A stretch of DNA of 64,000 bases, from positions 1 through 64,000 of the forward strand of contig JAFTJA010000005.1 in NCBI GenBank assembly GCA_017456605.1. Reading direction: 5' to 3'. The notes under the pieces are model-generated. The model was not told the DNA's origin. It did no database searches and saw nothing but the letters and a program-made list of their open reading frames with translations. A program made the position numbers and the translations under genes. The stretch is from Clostridia bacterium (GTDB lineage: Bacteria; Bacillota; Clostridia; Monoglobales; Monoglobaceae). This document shows, piece after piece, positions 15,680-24,245 of the stretch. Position 1 is the first letter of the stretch, and the number at the start of each line of letters is the position of its first letter.

Positions 15680-17077
15680 TTACGCCTCCTCATATACAAT
15701 CTTATTGACAGCACCAAGATAAGCTCTCAGGCTGGCACCAACAATATCTGTTGAAATTCCGCTGCCTGAATACAGCCTTCCGCCATTCCGCAGACGAACC
15801 AAAGCACTGCCCATAGCCTCGCGGCCCTCGGTCACAGACTGAATTTGAAAATCGTCAAGCTCATAATGATTTCCTGTAATCTGCTCAATGGCACGGAAAG
15901 CCGCATCAATGGGACCATCGCCCATAGAAACACCCTCAACCTCACCCACACCGCTCTTAAAAAGCTTAATCTGTGCAGACGCAGTAATAATGTTTCCTGT
16001 GTTTATAACATAACTGAGAAGCTCATAAGTTGCGGGAACCTGAAGTGCAACCGCTGCAACAATGGCATCAAGTTCCTTTGCACTTACCTTTTCCTTTTTC
16101 TCAGCCAATTTTTTGAATTCTTTGTATACCTTTTCACCATCTTCTTCGCTCAAATCATAGCCAAGCTTTTGGGTAATAGCACCGACAGCAGCACTGTCGT
16201 CACTTTTGTCAAGATAAATCGCTGAATTGTCAATGTGTCCGGATACATCAATGGTATCCACATTTTCATTTGCTCCAATTATACGGGAAATCTGACGTAC
16301 AATACGCTTGAGTTCGGTATTTTTCATATCACTTGAAAGGCCACAGCTGTTGCCGCAATTCTTGATTGTTGACGCAAAAACCTCAAGAGAAACAGCACCG
16401 GCTGAAACAGCCGTTTTCACTGTATTTACGCTATCTCTTGCAGTCATAATTGCCGCTGCATTTGCCATGCCGTTTTTGTCCTCGCAAGAAACACCCAGCG
16501 CCATGCTGCTAAGCTCAGGGATGCTCGCTTTGAGGTCATCAACAAACCCTGCAAATTCATCAGGAAGCATTTCTCCAGCAGAATCGCAAACAGTAACAAG
16601 TGTAGCACCCGCCTTGATTGCTGTTTTGATAACGTAAACCAAAAAAGTTTCCTCCGCACGGGTTGCATCTACCGCACAGAATTCGACATCACTTACAGCG
16701 TTCTTTGCCTTTGAGACTAATTTTTCAACAAATTCAAGCATTTTGGGCGCTTTCTTGTGACAGGTATACTCCATACCGACAGGAGAGATTGGCAGTTCAA
16801 TTCTTATGCGGGGATTCTTTGTTCCTGAAAGTGCTTCAATGGCATCTTCAAGACTTTCTTCCGACATTCCTGCCGCAACAGAGATGATGCTTTTCTGTAC
16901 AAATGAAGAAATTGTGCGGACTAGTAGGATATCGCTTTTCTTATTCTCAATTGCAGGTAGTTCAATAGCATTTACATTTAGTTTTTCAAGCTGTCTTACG
17001 ATTTCTATTTTCTCTTTGAAACTGAGTGCTGAGGCATTGCGGCACAAAGTCATATCCGCTACATTTATATTTTTCAT
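15680..17077 (-). CDS. 2-isopropylmalate synthase-like protein lacking catalytic residues
   Basis: 465 residues with the LeuA/HMGL-like architecture: TIM barrel (about 1-280), linker, and a well-preserved C-terminal LeuA regulatory domain (about 340-465; DGPIDAAFRAIEQITG ... GSGISTDIVGASLRAY). In true LeuA the barrel has DTTLRDGEQ, HCHND and GERAGN. Here the aligned segments read DMTLCRN, SCEDKNG and GNSCGLS, so the catalytic arginine, metal aspartate, both metal histidines and the GERAGN loop are lost. It is therefore unlikely to make isopropylmalate. It lies between ilvE (31 bp) and the ligase fusion (3 bp). Confidence 0.85.
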   Translation of the reverse strand: MKNINVADMTLCRNASALSFKEKIEIVRQLEKLNVNAIELPAIENKKSDILLVRTISSFVQKSIISVAAGMSEESLEDAIEALSGTKNPRIRIELPISPVGMEYTCHKKAPKMLEFVEKLVSKAKNAVSDVEFCAVDATRAEETFLVYVIKTAIKAGATLVTVCDSAGEMLPDEFAGFVDDLKASIPELSSMALGVSCEDKNGMANAAAIMTARDSVNTVKTAVSAGAVSLEVFASTIKNCGNSCGLSSDMKNTELKRIVRQISRIIGANENVDTIDVSGHIDNSAIYLDKSDDSAAVGAITQKLGYDLSEEDGEKVYKEFKKLAEKKEKVSAKELDAIVAAVALQVPATYELLSYVINTGNIITASAQIKLFKSGVGEVEGVSMGDGPIDAAFRAIEQITGNHYELDDFQIQSVTEGREAMGSALVRLRNGGRLYSGSGISTDIVGASLRAYLGAVNKIVYEEA

Positions 17078-17108
17078 TTTTACGTTTCCTCCTGTCAGAA
17101 TTTTTATA

Positions 17109-18173
17109 TTATTTCAAAGGACAAGTCCAGCCAAAGCTGTCCTCAATTTTGCCCCACTGAATACCGGTGAGTGTATCATAAAGATGTTGTGTAACCTCAC
17201 CGATTTCACCGTTATTGACTGTGAAAATCTTGTCCTTATAACGAAGCTCACCAATAGGCGAAACAACAGCCGCTGTACCGCAACCCCATGCTTCTTCAAG
17301 TGTTCCGTCTTCCATTGCCTTTTCGAGTTCATCAATGCTGAGGAGTCTTTCAGAAACGTTGTAGCCTTCCTTTTTGAGAACTTCGATACATGACATACGG
17401 GTGATACCTGGAAGAATCGAGCCAGTGAGAGCAGGTGTAATTATTTCGCCGTTTATTTTGAACATAACGTTCATTGCGCCAACCTCTTCAATATACTTTC
17501 TTTCAACGCCGTCAAGCCAGAGAACCTGAGAATAGCCCTGCTGCTCAGCTCTTTCGCCGGCACGGTTGCTTGCAGCATAGTTTCCGCCGCACTTTGCATA
17601 ACCAGTACCGCCGCGTACTGCACGAACGTCGTCTGCTTCAATCATAATCTTAACAGGGTTGATGCCCTCTTTGTAATAGCTTCCAACAGGTGATGCAATA
17701 ATCATAAATCTTGCATTGTGAACTGCGTGAACGCCAAGTGTTTCATCATTACCAAACATGAATGGTCTGAGGTAAAGTGATGTTCCGGGAGCTGACGGAG
17801 TCCAGTCCTGCTCAAATGCCACGAAAGTTTTTAAAATTTCCATAGCCACATCTTCATCAATCTGCGGCAGGCAAAGTCTTTCAGCACTGCGGTTCATTCT
17901 GCGGATATTTTCAATGGGTCTGAACATCTGAACTGTTCCGTCAGCACGACGATAAGCCTTAAGTCCCTCAAAAATTTCTGAACCATAGTGAAGAACTGTT
18001 GATGCCGGGTGAAGCTCAACGTTGCCAAATGGCACTATTCTTGCATCATACCAGCCTTTTTCTCTTGAATAATCCATAACAAACATATGGTCAGTAAAGA
18101 ACTTTCCAAAACCCAAAGCAGAGCTTTCAGGATGTTCTTTTGGTGTTGTTGTTTTAACAATCTTTATATCCAT
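17109..18173 (-). CDS. ilvE: Branched-chain amino acid aminotransferase
   Basis: 354-residue fold-type IV PLP enzyme, the longer bacterial/eukaryal-type BCAT. The PLP lysine is in GTGYAKCGGNYAAS; other signatures are YGSEIFEGLKAYR, LYLRPFMFG, EEVGAMNVMF and EAWGCGTAAVVSP. It exchanges amino groups between Leu/Ile/Val (sometimes Phe) and 2-oxoglutarate. In this operon it links amino acids to the 2-oxoacids handled by the ferredoxin oxidoreductase genes just upstream. Confidence 0.95.
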   Translation of the reverse strand: MDIKIVKTTTPKEHPESSALGFGKFFTDHMFVMDYSREKGWYDARIVPFGNVELHPASTVLHYGSEIFEGLKAYRRADGTVQMFRPIENIRRMNRSAERLCLPQIDEDVAMEILKTFVAFEQDWTPSAPGTSLYLRPFMFGNDETLGVHAVHNARFMIIASPVGSYYKEGINPVKIMIEADDVRAVRGGTGYAKCGGNYAASNRAGERAEQQGYSQVLWLDGVERKYIEEVGAMNVMFKINGEIITPALTGSILPGITRMSCIEVLKKEGYNVSERLLSIDELEKAMEDGTLEEAWGCGTAAVVSPIGELRYKDKIFTVNNGEIGEVTQHLYDTLTGIQWGKIEDSFGWTCPLK

Positions 18174-18194
18174 TTTTCTCTTCTCCTTTAAAAA

Positions 18195-18728
18195 CTAGTT
18201 TTCAGCACCAATCTGCATAGCTTTGAGGTTTGTCTCAAGCATATCTGCACGCTTTGCTGAAATAACCTTTTTAAGCGCAGCATTAACGCCATCTTCAGCA
18301 AAGCTGTCTGTCACGCTCAAAAGCTTGCCCGCAATAATCATATTTGCAAGGGTCGGCATATCGTTGTCTGATGCAAGCTTTGTTGCAGGGATATAATAAA
18401 CCTCAACATCCGTGCGCTTTACTTTTCTTTCGATAAGAGTTGAATCCACAAAAATCTTTCCGCCAGGAACAACTGTGTCCTCGTACTTGTCAAGTGACGG
18501 AAGATTCATAGCAACCAAAACATCGGGCTTTGAAACGATAGGTGAGCCCACCGCCTCGTCACTTATGATAACGCTACAGCTTGCTGTACCGCCGCGCATT
18601 TCGGGACCGTAAGAGGGAAGCCAGCTTACTTCTTTTTCTTCAACAAGACCTTTGTATGCAAGGAACTTTCCAGCAAAGAGAATTCCCTGACCGCCAAAGC
18701 CCGCAATAAGCATATTTGTTGCACTCAT
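18195..18728 (-). CDS. 2-oxoacid:ferredoxin oxidoreductase, gamma subunit
   Basis: 177 residues, gamma (C) subunit of the four-subunit 2-oxoacid:ferredoxin oxidoreductases (Kor/Vor type). Shows the [12 protein letters not shown] glycine-rich motif and [15 protein letters not shown], both family signatures. Start overlaps the beta-subunit stop at 18728 (coupling). The complex converts a 2-oxoacid, CoA and oxidised ferredoxin to acyl-CoA, CO2 and reduced ferredoxin, reversibly. Confidence 0.93.
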   Translation of the reverse strand: MSATNMLIAGFGGQGILFAGKFLAYKGLVEEKEVSWLPSYGPEMRGGTASCSVIISDEAVGSPIVSKPDVLVAMNLPSLDKYEDTVVPGGKIFVDSTLIERKVKRTDVEVYYIPATKLASDNDMPTLANMIIAGKLLSVTDSFAEDGVNAALKKVISAKRADMLETNLKAMQIGAEN

Positions 18729-19483
18729 TACTTTTCCTCCTTTTCTGCGCTGCGGTCCTTATATACACCAAGTGGATAATAAGGCAGCATTTTTTCGTCA
18801 ATCCATTTGAGAGCATCCTGAGGAGTCATACCCCAGTTTGTGGGACAGCTTGAAACAACCTCAACAAGTGAAAAGCCCTTGCCGTCAATCTGATTCTGGA
18901 ATGCTTTCTTGATTGCCTTTTTAGCATTTTTAACATTCTTAACATTGTTTACGGTAACACGTTCAAGATATTCAGGGCCATCAAGAGTTGAAAGCATTTC
19001 GCAAACTCTGATGGGAAAACCACAAGCATCCGTATCTCTTCCGTAAGGTGATGTCTGTGTCACCTGACCGGGAAGTGATGTGGGCGCCATCTGTCCGCCT
19101 GTCATACCGTAAATTGCGTTGTTGATAAAGATAACAGTGATATTTTCGTTTCTTGCAGCACTGTGAACAGTTTCTGCCATACCAATTGATGCAAGGTCAC
19201 CGTCGCCCTGATAAGTGAAAACAATGTGGTTTTCAGGGTCAGAACGCTTAACACCTGTTGCAACAGCCGGAGCACGACCGTGTGCCGCCTCAATCATATC
19301 ACAGTTGAAATAATTGTAAGCCATAACAGAGCATCCAACAGGAGCAATACCTATTGTCTTGCCCTCAATTCCGAGTTCATCTATAACCTCAGCTACCAGA
19401 CGGTGAACAATACCGTGAGTACAACCGGGGCAGTAATGCATCTGGACATCAGCCAGCGCCTTTGGTTTTTCAAAAACTACCAT
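18728..19483 (-). CDS. 2-oxoacid:ferredoxin oxidoreductase, beta subunit (TPP-binding)
   Basis: 251 residues, the TPP-binding subunit. Signatures: [12 protein letters not shown] (cofactor pocket) and the TPP motif GDGDLASIG ... [11 protein letters not shown]. Overlaps its neighbours at both ends, so stoichiometric production is expected. The subunit alone does not tell 2-oxoglutarate from branched-chain 2-oxoacid specificity; ilvE and the ligase in the operon favour branched-chain or aromatic substrates. Confidence 0.94.
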   Translation of the reverse strand: MVVFEKPKALADVQMHYCPGCTHGIVHRLVAEVIDELGIEGKTIGIAPVGCSVMAYNYFNCDMIEAAHGRAPAVATGVKRSDPENHIVFTYQGDGDLASIGMAETVHSAARNENITVIFINNAIYGMTGGQMAPTSLPGQVTQTSPYGRDTDACGFPIRVCEMLSTLDGPEYLERVTVNNVKNVKNAKKAIKKAFQNQIDGKGFSLVEVVSSCPTNWGMTPQDALKWIDEKMLPYYPLGVYKDRSAEKEEK

Positions 19484-20547
19484 TATTTGTTACCTCCCTT
19501 TGCTGCTTTTTCAATTGCCTCAAGCACCTGCTCAGGTGTAGGAATCATACCGCCTACACGATTGCAAAGTGTTACAGGCACCTTGCACTCTGATGCAAGG
19601 CGTACATCCTCAATCATCTGACCCATTGAAAGTTCAACAGAAATGATTTCTTTCACCTTGTCTGCTGCTTTCTTATAAGGAGCTTTGGGGAACGGCCAGA
19701 GTGTAATTGGTCTGATTAACCCTACCTTTATACCCTTCTTTCTTGCTTCATTGATTGCGTTCTTTGAAACACGAGCAGCGATACCGAATGCTGTAACACA
19801 AATTTCTGCATCGTCCATCATATATTCTTCATACATACATTCGTTTTCTTCAATGTAGCTGTATCTTTCATAGCGTTCAAAGTTTGACTTTTCAAGAACG
19901 TCCGGTTCAAGGAAAAGTGAGTTCACAATATTGTGTGGTCTTTCCATCTTTGTACCTGTTGTTGCCCAAGGCTTTTCAATAGGTTCGCCAATTTCATAAT
20001 CTAACGATACAGGCTCCATCATCTGACCCATTGTTCCGTCCGCCAGCACCATAGCAGTCATTCTGTACTTATCTGCAAGGTCAAAACCTTTAACTGTAAG
20101 GTCCGCCATTTCCTGGACAGAGCTTGGTGCAAGGACTAACATATGAAAGTCACCATGAGCCGCGCCCTTTGTAGCCTGAAAATAGTCCGACTGTGAGGGC
20201 TGAATACCGCCAAGACCGGGGCCGCCACGCTGAACGTTGATTACAAGCGACGGAAGGTCCGCACCTGCTAAATACGAAAGACCCTCACCTTTCAGGGAAA
20301 TACCGGGGCTTGAGGATGATGTCATAACCCTTTTACCGGTTGACGCAACTCCATAAACCATATTTATCGCTGCGATTTCACTCTCAGCCTGAAGGAATGT
20401 TCCTCCAATCTTTGGCATTCTTTTTGCCATATACGCCGCAACCTCTGTTTGCGGTGTAATAGGATAACCAAAATAATGACGGCATCCTGCAATTATGGCA
20501 GCTTCAGCGATTGCTTCGTTGCCCTTCATCAAAACTTTATCTGACAT
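19483..20547 (-). CDS. vorB: 2-oxoacid:ferredoxin oxidoreductase, alpha subunit
   Basis: 354 residues, alpha subunit of the Vor/Kor group (length fits VorB-type alpha without the fused gamma domain). Signatures: [27 protein letters not shown] at the N-terminus (given here as landmarks GNEAIAEAA and YPITPQTE), [19 protein letters not shown] and QRGGPGLG. It shapes the substrate pocket. Located between the ferredoxin subunit (9 bp) and the beta subunit (overlap). The vor assignment is an inference from context; kor is possible. Confidence 0.9.
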   Translation of the reverse strand: MSDKVLMKGNEAIAEAAIIAGCRHYFGYPITPQTEVAAYMAKRMPKIGGTFLQAESEIAAINMVYGVASTGKRVMTSSSSPGISLKGEGLSYLAGADLPSLVINVQRGGPGLGGIQPSQSDYFQATKGAAHGDFHMLVLAPSSVQEMADLTVKGFDLADKYRMTAMVLADGTMGQMMEPVSLDYEIGEPIEKPWATTGTKMERPHNIVNSLFLEPDVLEKSNFERYERYSYIEENECMYEEYMMDDAEICVTAFGIAARVSKNAINEARKKGIKVGLIRPITLWPFPKAPYKKAADKVKEIISVELSMGQMIEDVRLASECKVPVTLCNRVGGMIPTPEQVLEAIEKAAKGGNK

Positions 20548-20556
20548 AATATGTAC

Positions 20557-20763
20557 CTACCTTTCTACTGTGATAATGCAATCGGGACACATTGTAGCGC
20601 AGAACGCACAACCGATGCAGTTCTCAGGGTTCACAGCCTCAACGGGGTGATGTCCCTTTTTGTTTATTTTGTCTTTTGCAAGAGCCAGAACCTGCTTTGG
20701 ACAAGCATCAATACAAAGTCCGCAGCCCTTACAATTGTCTGTCTTAAATGTAAGCTTTGCCAT
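20557..20763 (-). CDS. 2-oxoacid:ferredoxin oxidoreductase, delta (ferredoxin) subunit
   Basis: 68 residues with two [4Fe-4S] motifs: CKGCGLCIDACPK and CIGCAFCATMCPD. The delta subunit passes electrons from the TPP site to soluble ferredoxin. Gene order delta-alpha-beta-gamma is the usual one. Confidence 0.95.
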   Translation of the reverse strand: MAKLTFKTDNCKGCGLCIDACPKQVLALAKDKINKKGHHPVEAVNPENCIGCAFCATMCPDCIITVER

Positions 20764-20781
20764 ATTTGTCTCTCCTTCACA

Positions 20782-21450
20782 TTAAATAATCTTTTTTTGT
20801 AATTTCAAAGCAAATAGATTTTCTATTTTCTCAAAAAGTTCATCAAAAAGCTCTTCCTTTACACAAGTCGCCACGACGGGCAGCCCGGTAATTTCAGAAA
20901 TTTCTGATGCGTATTTAAGAGAGCCTAAAACATCTTCTGCTGTTGTTTCTTCACCAAGGTTTGAGTTGTTCACAATTCCTGTGAACTTTATCTTTCCTGC
21001 ATTTTCGATTTCATGCATAACCGCAAGAGTATCTTTCGCGTCACGGGTCAGGGGACGAAAGCAATTTATAACAAGCAACATATCATAGTCATTTTCTTCA
21101 ACAATTCCCTTAGAGTACCTGCCAAGAGCAAGAGCACCACGGTCATCACCGCCTATGTCAATCACAGCCATCTGAGACTTATCATCAATCACCGAATACA
21201 TATCCTGAGGAAGCGCCGGTATGTCGACATTGGTGTTTGCGTATTCAGAGCATATAAGCTTTATGCCGGCATCCTGCAGTTCCTTTTGACTGTCCTTTGT
21301 CCTGAAATACGGATTTACAATATCAAGGTCAGCAATGGTCACATTCTGGGATTTTTTCTTCATATCAAATGCCATATTTACAGCGATATTTGTTTTGCCG
21401 CTACCATAGTGTCCTGAAAGCAAGGTTATTCGTTTGTAATCATAACTCAT
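20782..21450 (-). CDS. P-loop NTPase (MinD/CobQ-like), first gene of the T-box operon
   Basis: 222 residues. Walker A GHYGSGKTNIAVNMA, then ADLDIVNPYFRT and a Walker B-like VIDIGGDDRG; overall like the SIMIBI ATPases but without the MinD GKGGVGKT form. Start chosen at the ATG (MSYDYKR) 7 nt after GGGGG. It lies 18 bp before the ferredoxin subunit, directly under the T-box. Its role is unknown; a maturation, cofactor-loading or regulatory role for the oxidoreductase is only a guess. Confidence 0.75.
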   Translation of the reverse strand: MSYDYKRITLLSGHYGSGKTNIAVNMAFDMKKKSQNVTIADLDIVNPYFRTKDSQKELQDAGIKLICSEYANTNVDIPALPQDMYSVIDDKSQMAVIDIGGDDRGALALGRYSKGIVEENDYDMLLVINCFRPLTRDAKDTLAVMHEIENAGKIKFTGIVNNSNLGEETTAEDVLGSLKYASEISEITGLPVVATCVKEELFDELFEKIENLFALKLQKKII

Positions 21451-21493
21451 ATGCACACCCCCGCATCAATGTAAAATTTTGGGTTTACAAAAG

Positions 21494-21774
21494 AAAACAC
21501 CCGACTCAAAGAAATGCTTTGAGACGGGTGCAAAGCACTCGCGGTACCACTCAAATTGCGGAAACAATGCATCCGCCACTCATCAGGCTCAAACAAGCCC
21601 TTTGCCATTAACGTAGCAATCACGGAAGGTATCTACTCACCAAAGTCGGTTTTCTGACCTTCAGCTCGGAAGTGAGGGGTACATTGAAACTGCCGCTATC
21701 GGTTCACACCAACCACCGACTCTCTCAAGAGCCGACACGCTTCGTACCTTCTTCGTCATAGCTTTTAAAACAAT
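21494..21774 (-). promoter_or_regulatory. T-box riboswitch leader
   Basis: Minus-strand leader of about 280 nt with the T-box signature TGGTACCGCG (21549-21540), a Stem I with an AGAGAG-type element and GGTTGGTG distal loop, and an intrinsic terminator (CACCCG/CGGGTG stem at 21498-21530 followed by TTTTCTTTT). The UGGU bulge predicts a tRNA with discriminator A. Two specifier readings are possible: UUC (Phe) next to the GGTAC/GTACC helix, or CUC (Leu) just before ACUUCCGAGC. Serine (UCA) is excluded by the discriminator. It controls the nine-gene operon to 12345. Confidence 0.93.
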
Positions 21775-21780
21775 AGAATG

Positions 21781-21809
21781 ATTATAACATCCTTTTTCGG
21801 CATTGTCAA
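21781..21809 (-). promoter_or_regulatory. T-box operon promoter
   Basis: Minus-strand TTGACA (21809-21804), 17-nt spacer, TATAAT (21786-21781): full consensus. Confidence 0.9.
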
Positions 21810-21856
21810 TAGCTTTTTTAATATTTTTTTGGATATTTTGACGTTTATCAAAGTTT

Positions 21857-22525
21857 TTAAAGTGCCTCCAAAAAGCTCTTTAATTTTTCTGCAATCACCT
21901 TATATCCCTCATCGCTTGGATGGAGCCCGTCAGGCATATATTTTTCCTGAATTTCTTTTATTTCAGGCTGAATTCCGCTTGACGCAAACAAATCAAGAAC
22001 TGGTAGTGAATAATATTCCGCTACCTCACGAATTATGTTTACATACTCTTTCAGTGTGCCAAAACCAGATGTTTTTGCATCGCCATTATTCTTTGTCTCA
22101 TTCAGTCTGTGGAGTGGTGTCATTATAACAATGGTTTTTCCAAGATACTTTTTAATAAGACCCCTGAAAAGATAATGGCACGCACCATAAAATGTATCCG
22201 GAGTTCTGTCAGAAAATCCGCCGATGGGCGCATCACCGTGGCCATAGTCATTTGTTCCGCCAAAAACAACCACAACATCTGCATCGTCATCCATTTGGTC
22301 AAAGCGTTCACAGAAAGAGTTGAGGTCAACATAGTCATCCATCGGCCTTTCAGGCGTACCTTTTTGAAGAGCAAATCTTGTGCCTCCTATACCATAATTT
22401 CTTGCCTCTTTCAGTCCTACCTCTTGTTTAAGAACAGCATGATATACTTTGTCCGGAGCGCTTGCCCCGACACCCTCTGTGATGCTGTCACCCAAAAAGT
22501 TTATTTTCATTCCTTCAAGTTTCAT
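21857..22525 (-). CDS. SGNH/GDSL hydrolase
   Basis: 222 residues. Block I GDSITEG (Ser nucleophile), block III FGGTNDYGHG, block V DGLHPSDEGY (Asp/His). No signal peptide, so cytoplasmic. Probably deacylates a sugar or carbohydrate ester; it follows the polysaccharide deacetylase 27 bp away, which suggests joint action on acylated saccharides (inference). AGGGGG 9-10 nt before ATG fixes the start. Confidence 0.9.
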   Translation of the reverse strand: MKLEGMKINFLGDSITEGVGASAPDKVYHAVLKQEVGLKEARNYGIGGTRFALQKGTPERPMDDYVDLNSFCERFDQMDDDADVVVVFGGTNDYGHGDAPIGGFSDRTPDTFYGACHYLFRGLIKKYLGKTIVIMTPLHRLNETKNNGDAKTSGFGTLKEYVNIIREVAEYYSLPVLDLFASSGIQPEIKEIQEKYMPDGLHPSDEGYKVIAEKLKSFLEAL

Positions 22526-22552
22526 TTTTTATACCCCCTGATATGTAAAATT

Positions 22553-23266
22553 CTATAAACTAAGCAATACTTCTTTATTTGTTCCGTAAAAAATATCGGA
22601 TTTTCCGCTCATCATTTTGCAGAACTCTTCAAATTCTTCCCAACGATTGGGGTACGCATCAAAAGGATAGCTATGCCCCCAGATAAAGAAGATTTGTGGT
22701 TCGTCTGTTTCAAGATCTAAAAACTTTTGACCTGTTTCAAAAAGAATATCCCAACTTGTACAGTCTTCAAAGGTCGTCCTGTACTGATAAAGATCCGGCC
22801 ACGGGTCAAAGCCTTTTGTTATATCAACCGACCTTGCATATTTTATGTTAGTTTTTTCTTTTACAACTTTTGCAACATGCTCGTTACTGTTGGGATATCC
22901 TCCCGGATACGCAAGTCCCACAACCTCATAGTCCACAAGCTCTGAGAGATTCAACCGATCCTGTTCCACGTTGTAAGCAATTTCGTCATCGTTTGTAAGA
23001 GTGGTGAGATTTGTATGCTTCAACGTATGCGCCGCAACCTCGTGACCATCGTATACATATTTTATATCCTCGGCCTTTAACCTAGAATGGTCAACAAGCA
23101 CCGTTTTGTGGTTAGCCCAAAGCTCTCCCGGCTCACCAAAACGCTCGGAATTTATATTGAATGTTCCTTTGAGATTATACTTATTCAAAATTTCAACGAG
23201 TCGTTTGTCCTGAAGAACTCCATCATCATAGCTGAATGTCAGCGCTTTCATTTTTCCGTTAAACAT
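22553..23266 (-). CDS. Polysaccharide deacetylase family protein
   Basis: 237 residues, NodB-like deacetylase. Metal-binding motifs: TFSYDDG (catalytic base and metal Asp), HTLKH (HxxxH), and a downstream YPGGYPNSNE arginine-site equivalent plus WGHSYPF near the C-terminus. No secretion signal, so it acts on cytoplasmic substrates, unlike peptidoglycan deacetylases. Operon with the SGNH hydrolase and the DUF896 gene. Confidence 0.88.
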   Translation of the reverse strand: MFNGKMKALTFSYDDGVLQDKRLVEILNKYNLKGTFNINSERFGEPGELWANHKTVLVDHSRLKAEDIKYVYDGHEVAAHTLKHTNLTTLTNDDEIAYNVEQDRLNLSELVDYEVVGLAYPGGYPNSNEHVAKVVKEKTNIKYARSVDITKGFDPWPDLYQYRTTFEDCTSWDILFETGQKFLDLETDEPQIFFIWGHSYPFDAYPNRWEEFEEFCKMMSGKSDIFYGTNKEVLLSL

Positions 23267-23284
23267 AACCGCTCACCTCATAAA

Positions 23285-23497
23285 TTATTTTTTCTTTTCT
23301 ATCTTTTTTTTGCTTCCGTCATCATCCACAATATAAACACTCTCCATAGTGTTTTCAACGCCCTGGCGAAACATTTTTATATACTGCGCTCTGAGCCCTT
23401 TCTGCTCCTCTTTTTCTTCATCACTAAGGCCCTCATTCCGCGATTTTCTGGCAAGCTCATTTATTCTTTTTATAAGTTCTTCTGTCAAAATAGTCAC
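23285..23497 (-). CDS. DUF896 (UPF0291) family protein
   Basis: 70 residues, short helical hairpin: ELIKRINELARKSR then LSDEEKEEQKGLRAQYI, the DUF896 signature. Bacillus homologs (YnzC) are linked to the SOS response, but function is unknown. Ends in a lysine-rich tail. Located 18 bp upstream of the deacetylase gene. Confidence 0.9.
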   Translation of the reverse strand: MTILTEELIKRINELARKSRNEGLSDEEKEEQKGLRAQYIKMFRQGVENTMESVYIVDDDGSKKKIEKKK

Positions 23498-23615
23498 ACC
23501 CCATTATTTTTTAAACATCAGCCATATTATTTTTTCTTGCAATCACTCACAATATCAAACCACAAAACCATAATATAACATATCAGTTGAAAAGTCAAAG
23601 GTTTTCATATGTTTT

Positions 23616-24101
23616 CTATGTCATTGAGTCATCATTTATTTTCAGTTTATAAAGTCTCTCCAAAGGAGACTCTTCATTGAATGTTCTGATTTCCTCAACA
23701 AACTCCCATCCAAATTTTTCATACAAGCCAATATGCTTTGTATAAAGATAAAGCTCGTCACATCCTGCAGCTTTGGCATTTCGGGAAACCGTATCCATCA
23801 ACGCTCTGCAAACTTGCTTTCCTCTGAATTTTTCATCAACATATACATTGATAAGCCATGGATACAAATCCGGTCTGCCAAACAAGTCATCGGTCATCGA
23901 TAACTGATACATCCCCGCTGCTTCTCCGTTTATCAGCGCGACAAAGGTCTGGGGAAGCCGGTCTTTGCAAATTGAGTGCTCGAAAAGATAACTTATTTCA
24001 TCTTTGCTTTTTTCGCCTTTCTTTCCCCACCAATTATAATTCCATTCAACAACCTTTTCAAATATAAAGTTGTTGCTACTTTCAAGCCTAATTATTTTCA
24101 T
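23616..24101 (-). CDS. GNAT family N-acetyltransferase
   Basis: 161 residues. Acetyl-CoA binding segment VYVDEKFRGKQVCRALMD (the V/I-x-x-x-x-R/Q-G-x-G/A type, here RGKQVC), with KAAGCDELYLYT and YEKFGWEF typical of the GNAT fold. Substrate unknown. Start chosen at the ATG 7 nt after GGAGG; a longer frame to 24125 has no ribosome site. It ends the run next to the repeat-separated gene array. Confidence 0.88.
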   Translation of the reverse strand: MKIIRLESSNNFIFEKVVEWNYNWWGKKGEKSKDEISYLFEHSICKDRLPQTFVALINGEAAGMYQLSMTDDLFGRPDLYPWLINVYVDEKFRGKQVCRALMDTVSRNAKAAGCDELYLYTKHIGLYEKFGWEFVEEIRTFNEESPLERLYKLKINDDSMT

Positions 24102-24168
24102 CACGCTTCCTCCGTATTTCTGCATAAATTAATTATATAAAGACTGTATAATCTGGATGCCAATCGTT

Positions 24169-24240
24169 TTCGACAATTGCGACACATAAGGTTTAGATGC
24201 AACCCTTTTCAAGTAGTAGTTCATATCAAGTTAGAACTTA
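24169..24240. repeat. Intergenic repeat, copy 1
   Basis: First copy of a family found between the genes of this array. Conserved parts are CGACAATTGCGACACATAAG, GGTTTAGATGCAA and AGTTAGAAC. It lies between the acetyltransferase start and the stop of the next gene. Confidence 0.85.
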
Positions 24241-24245
24241 AAAAA

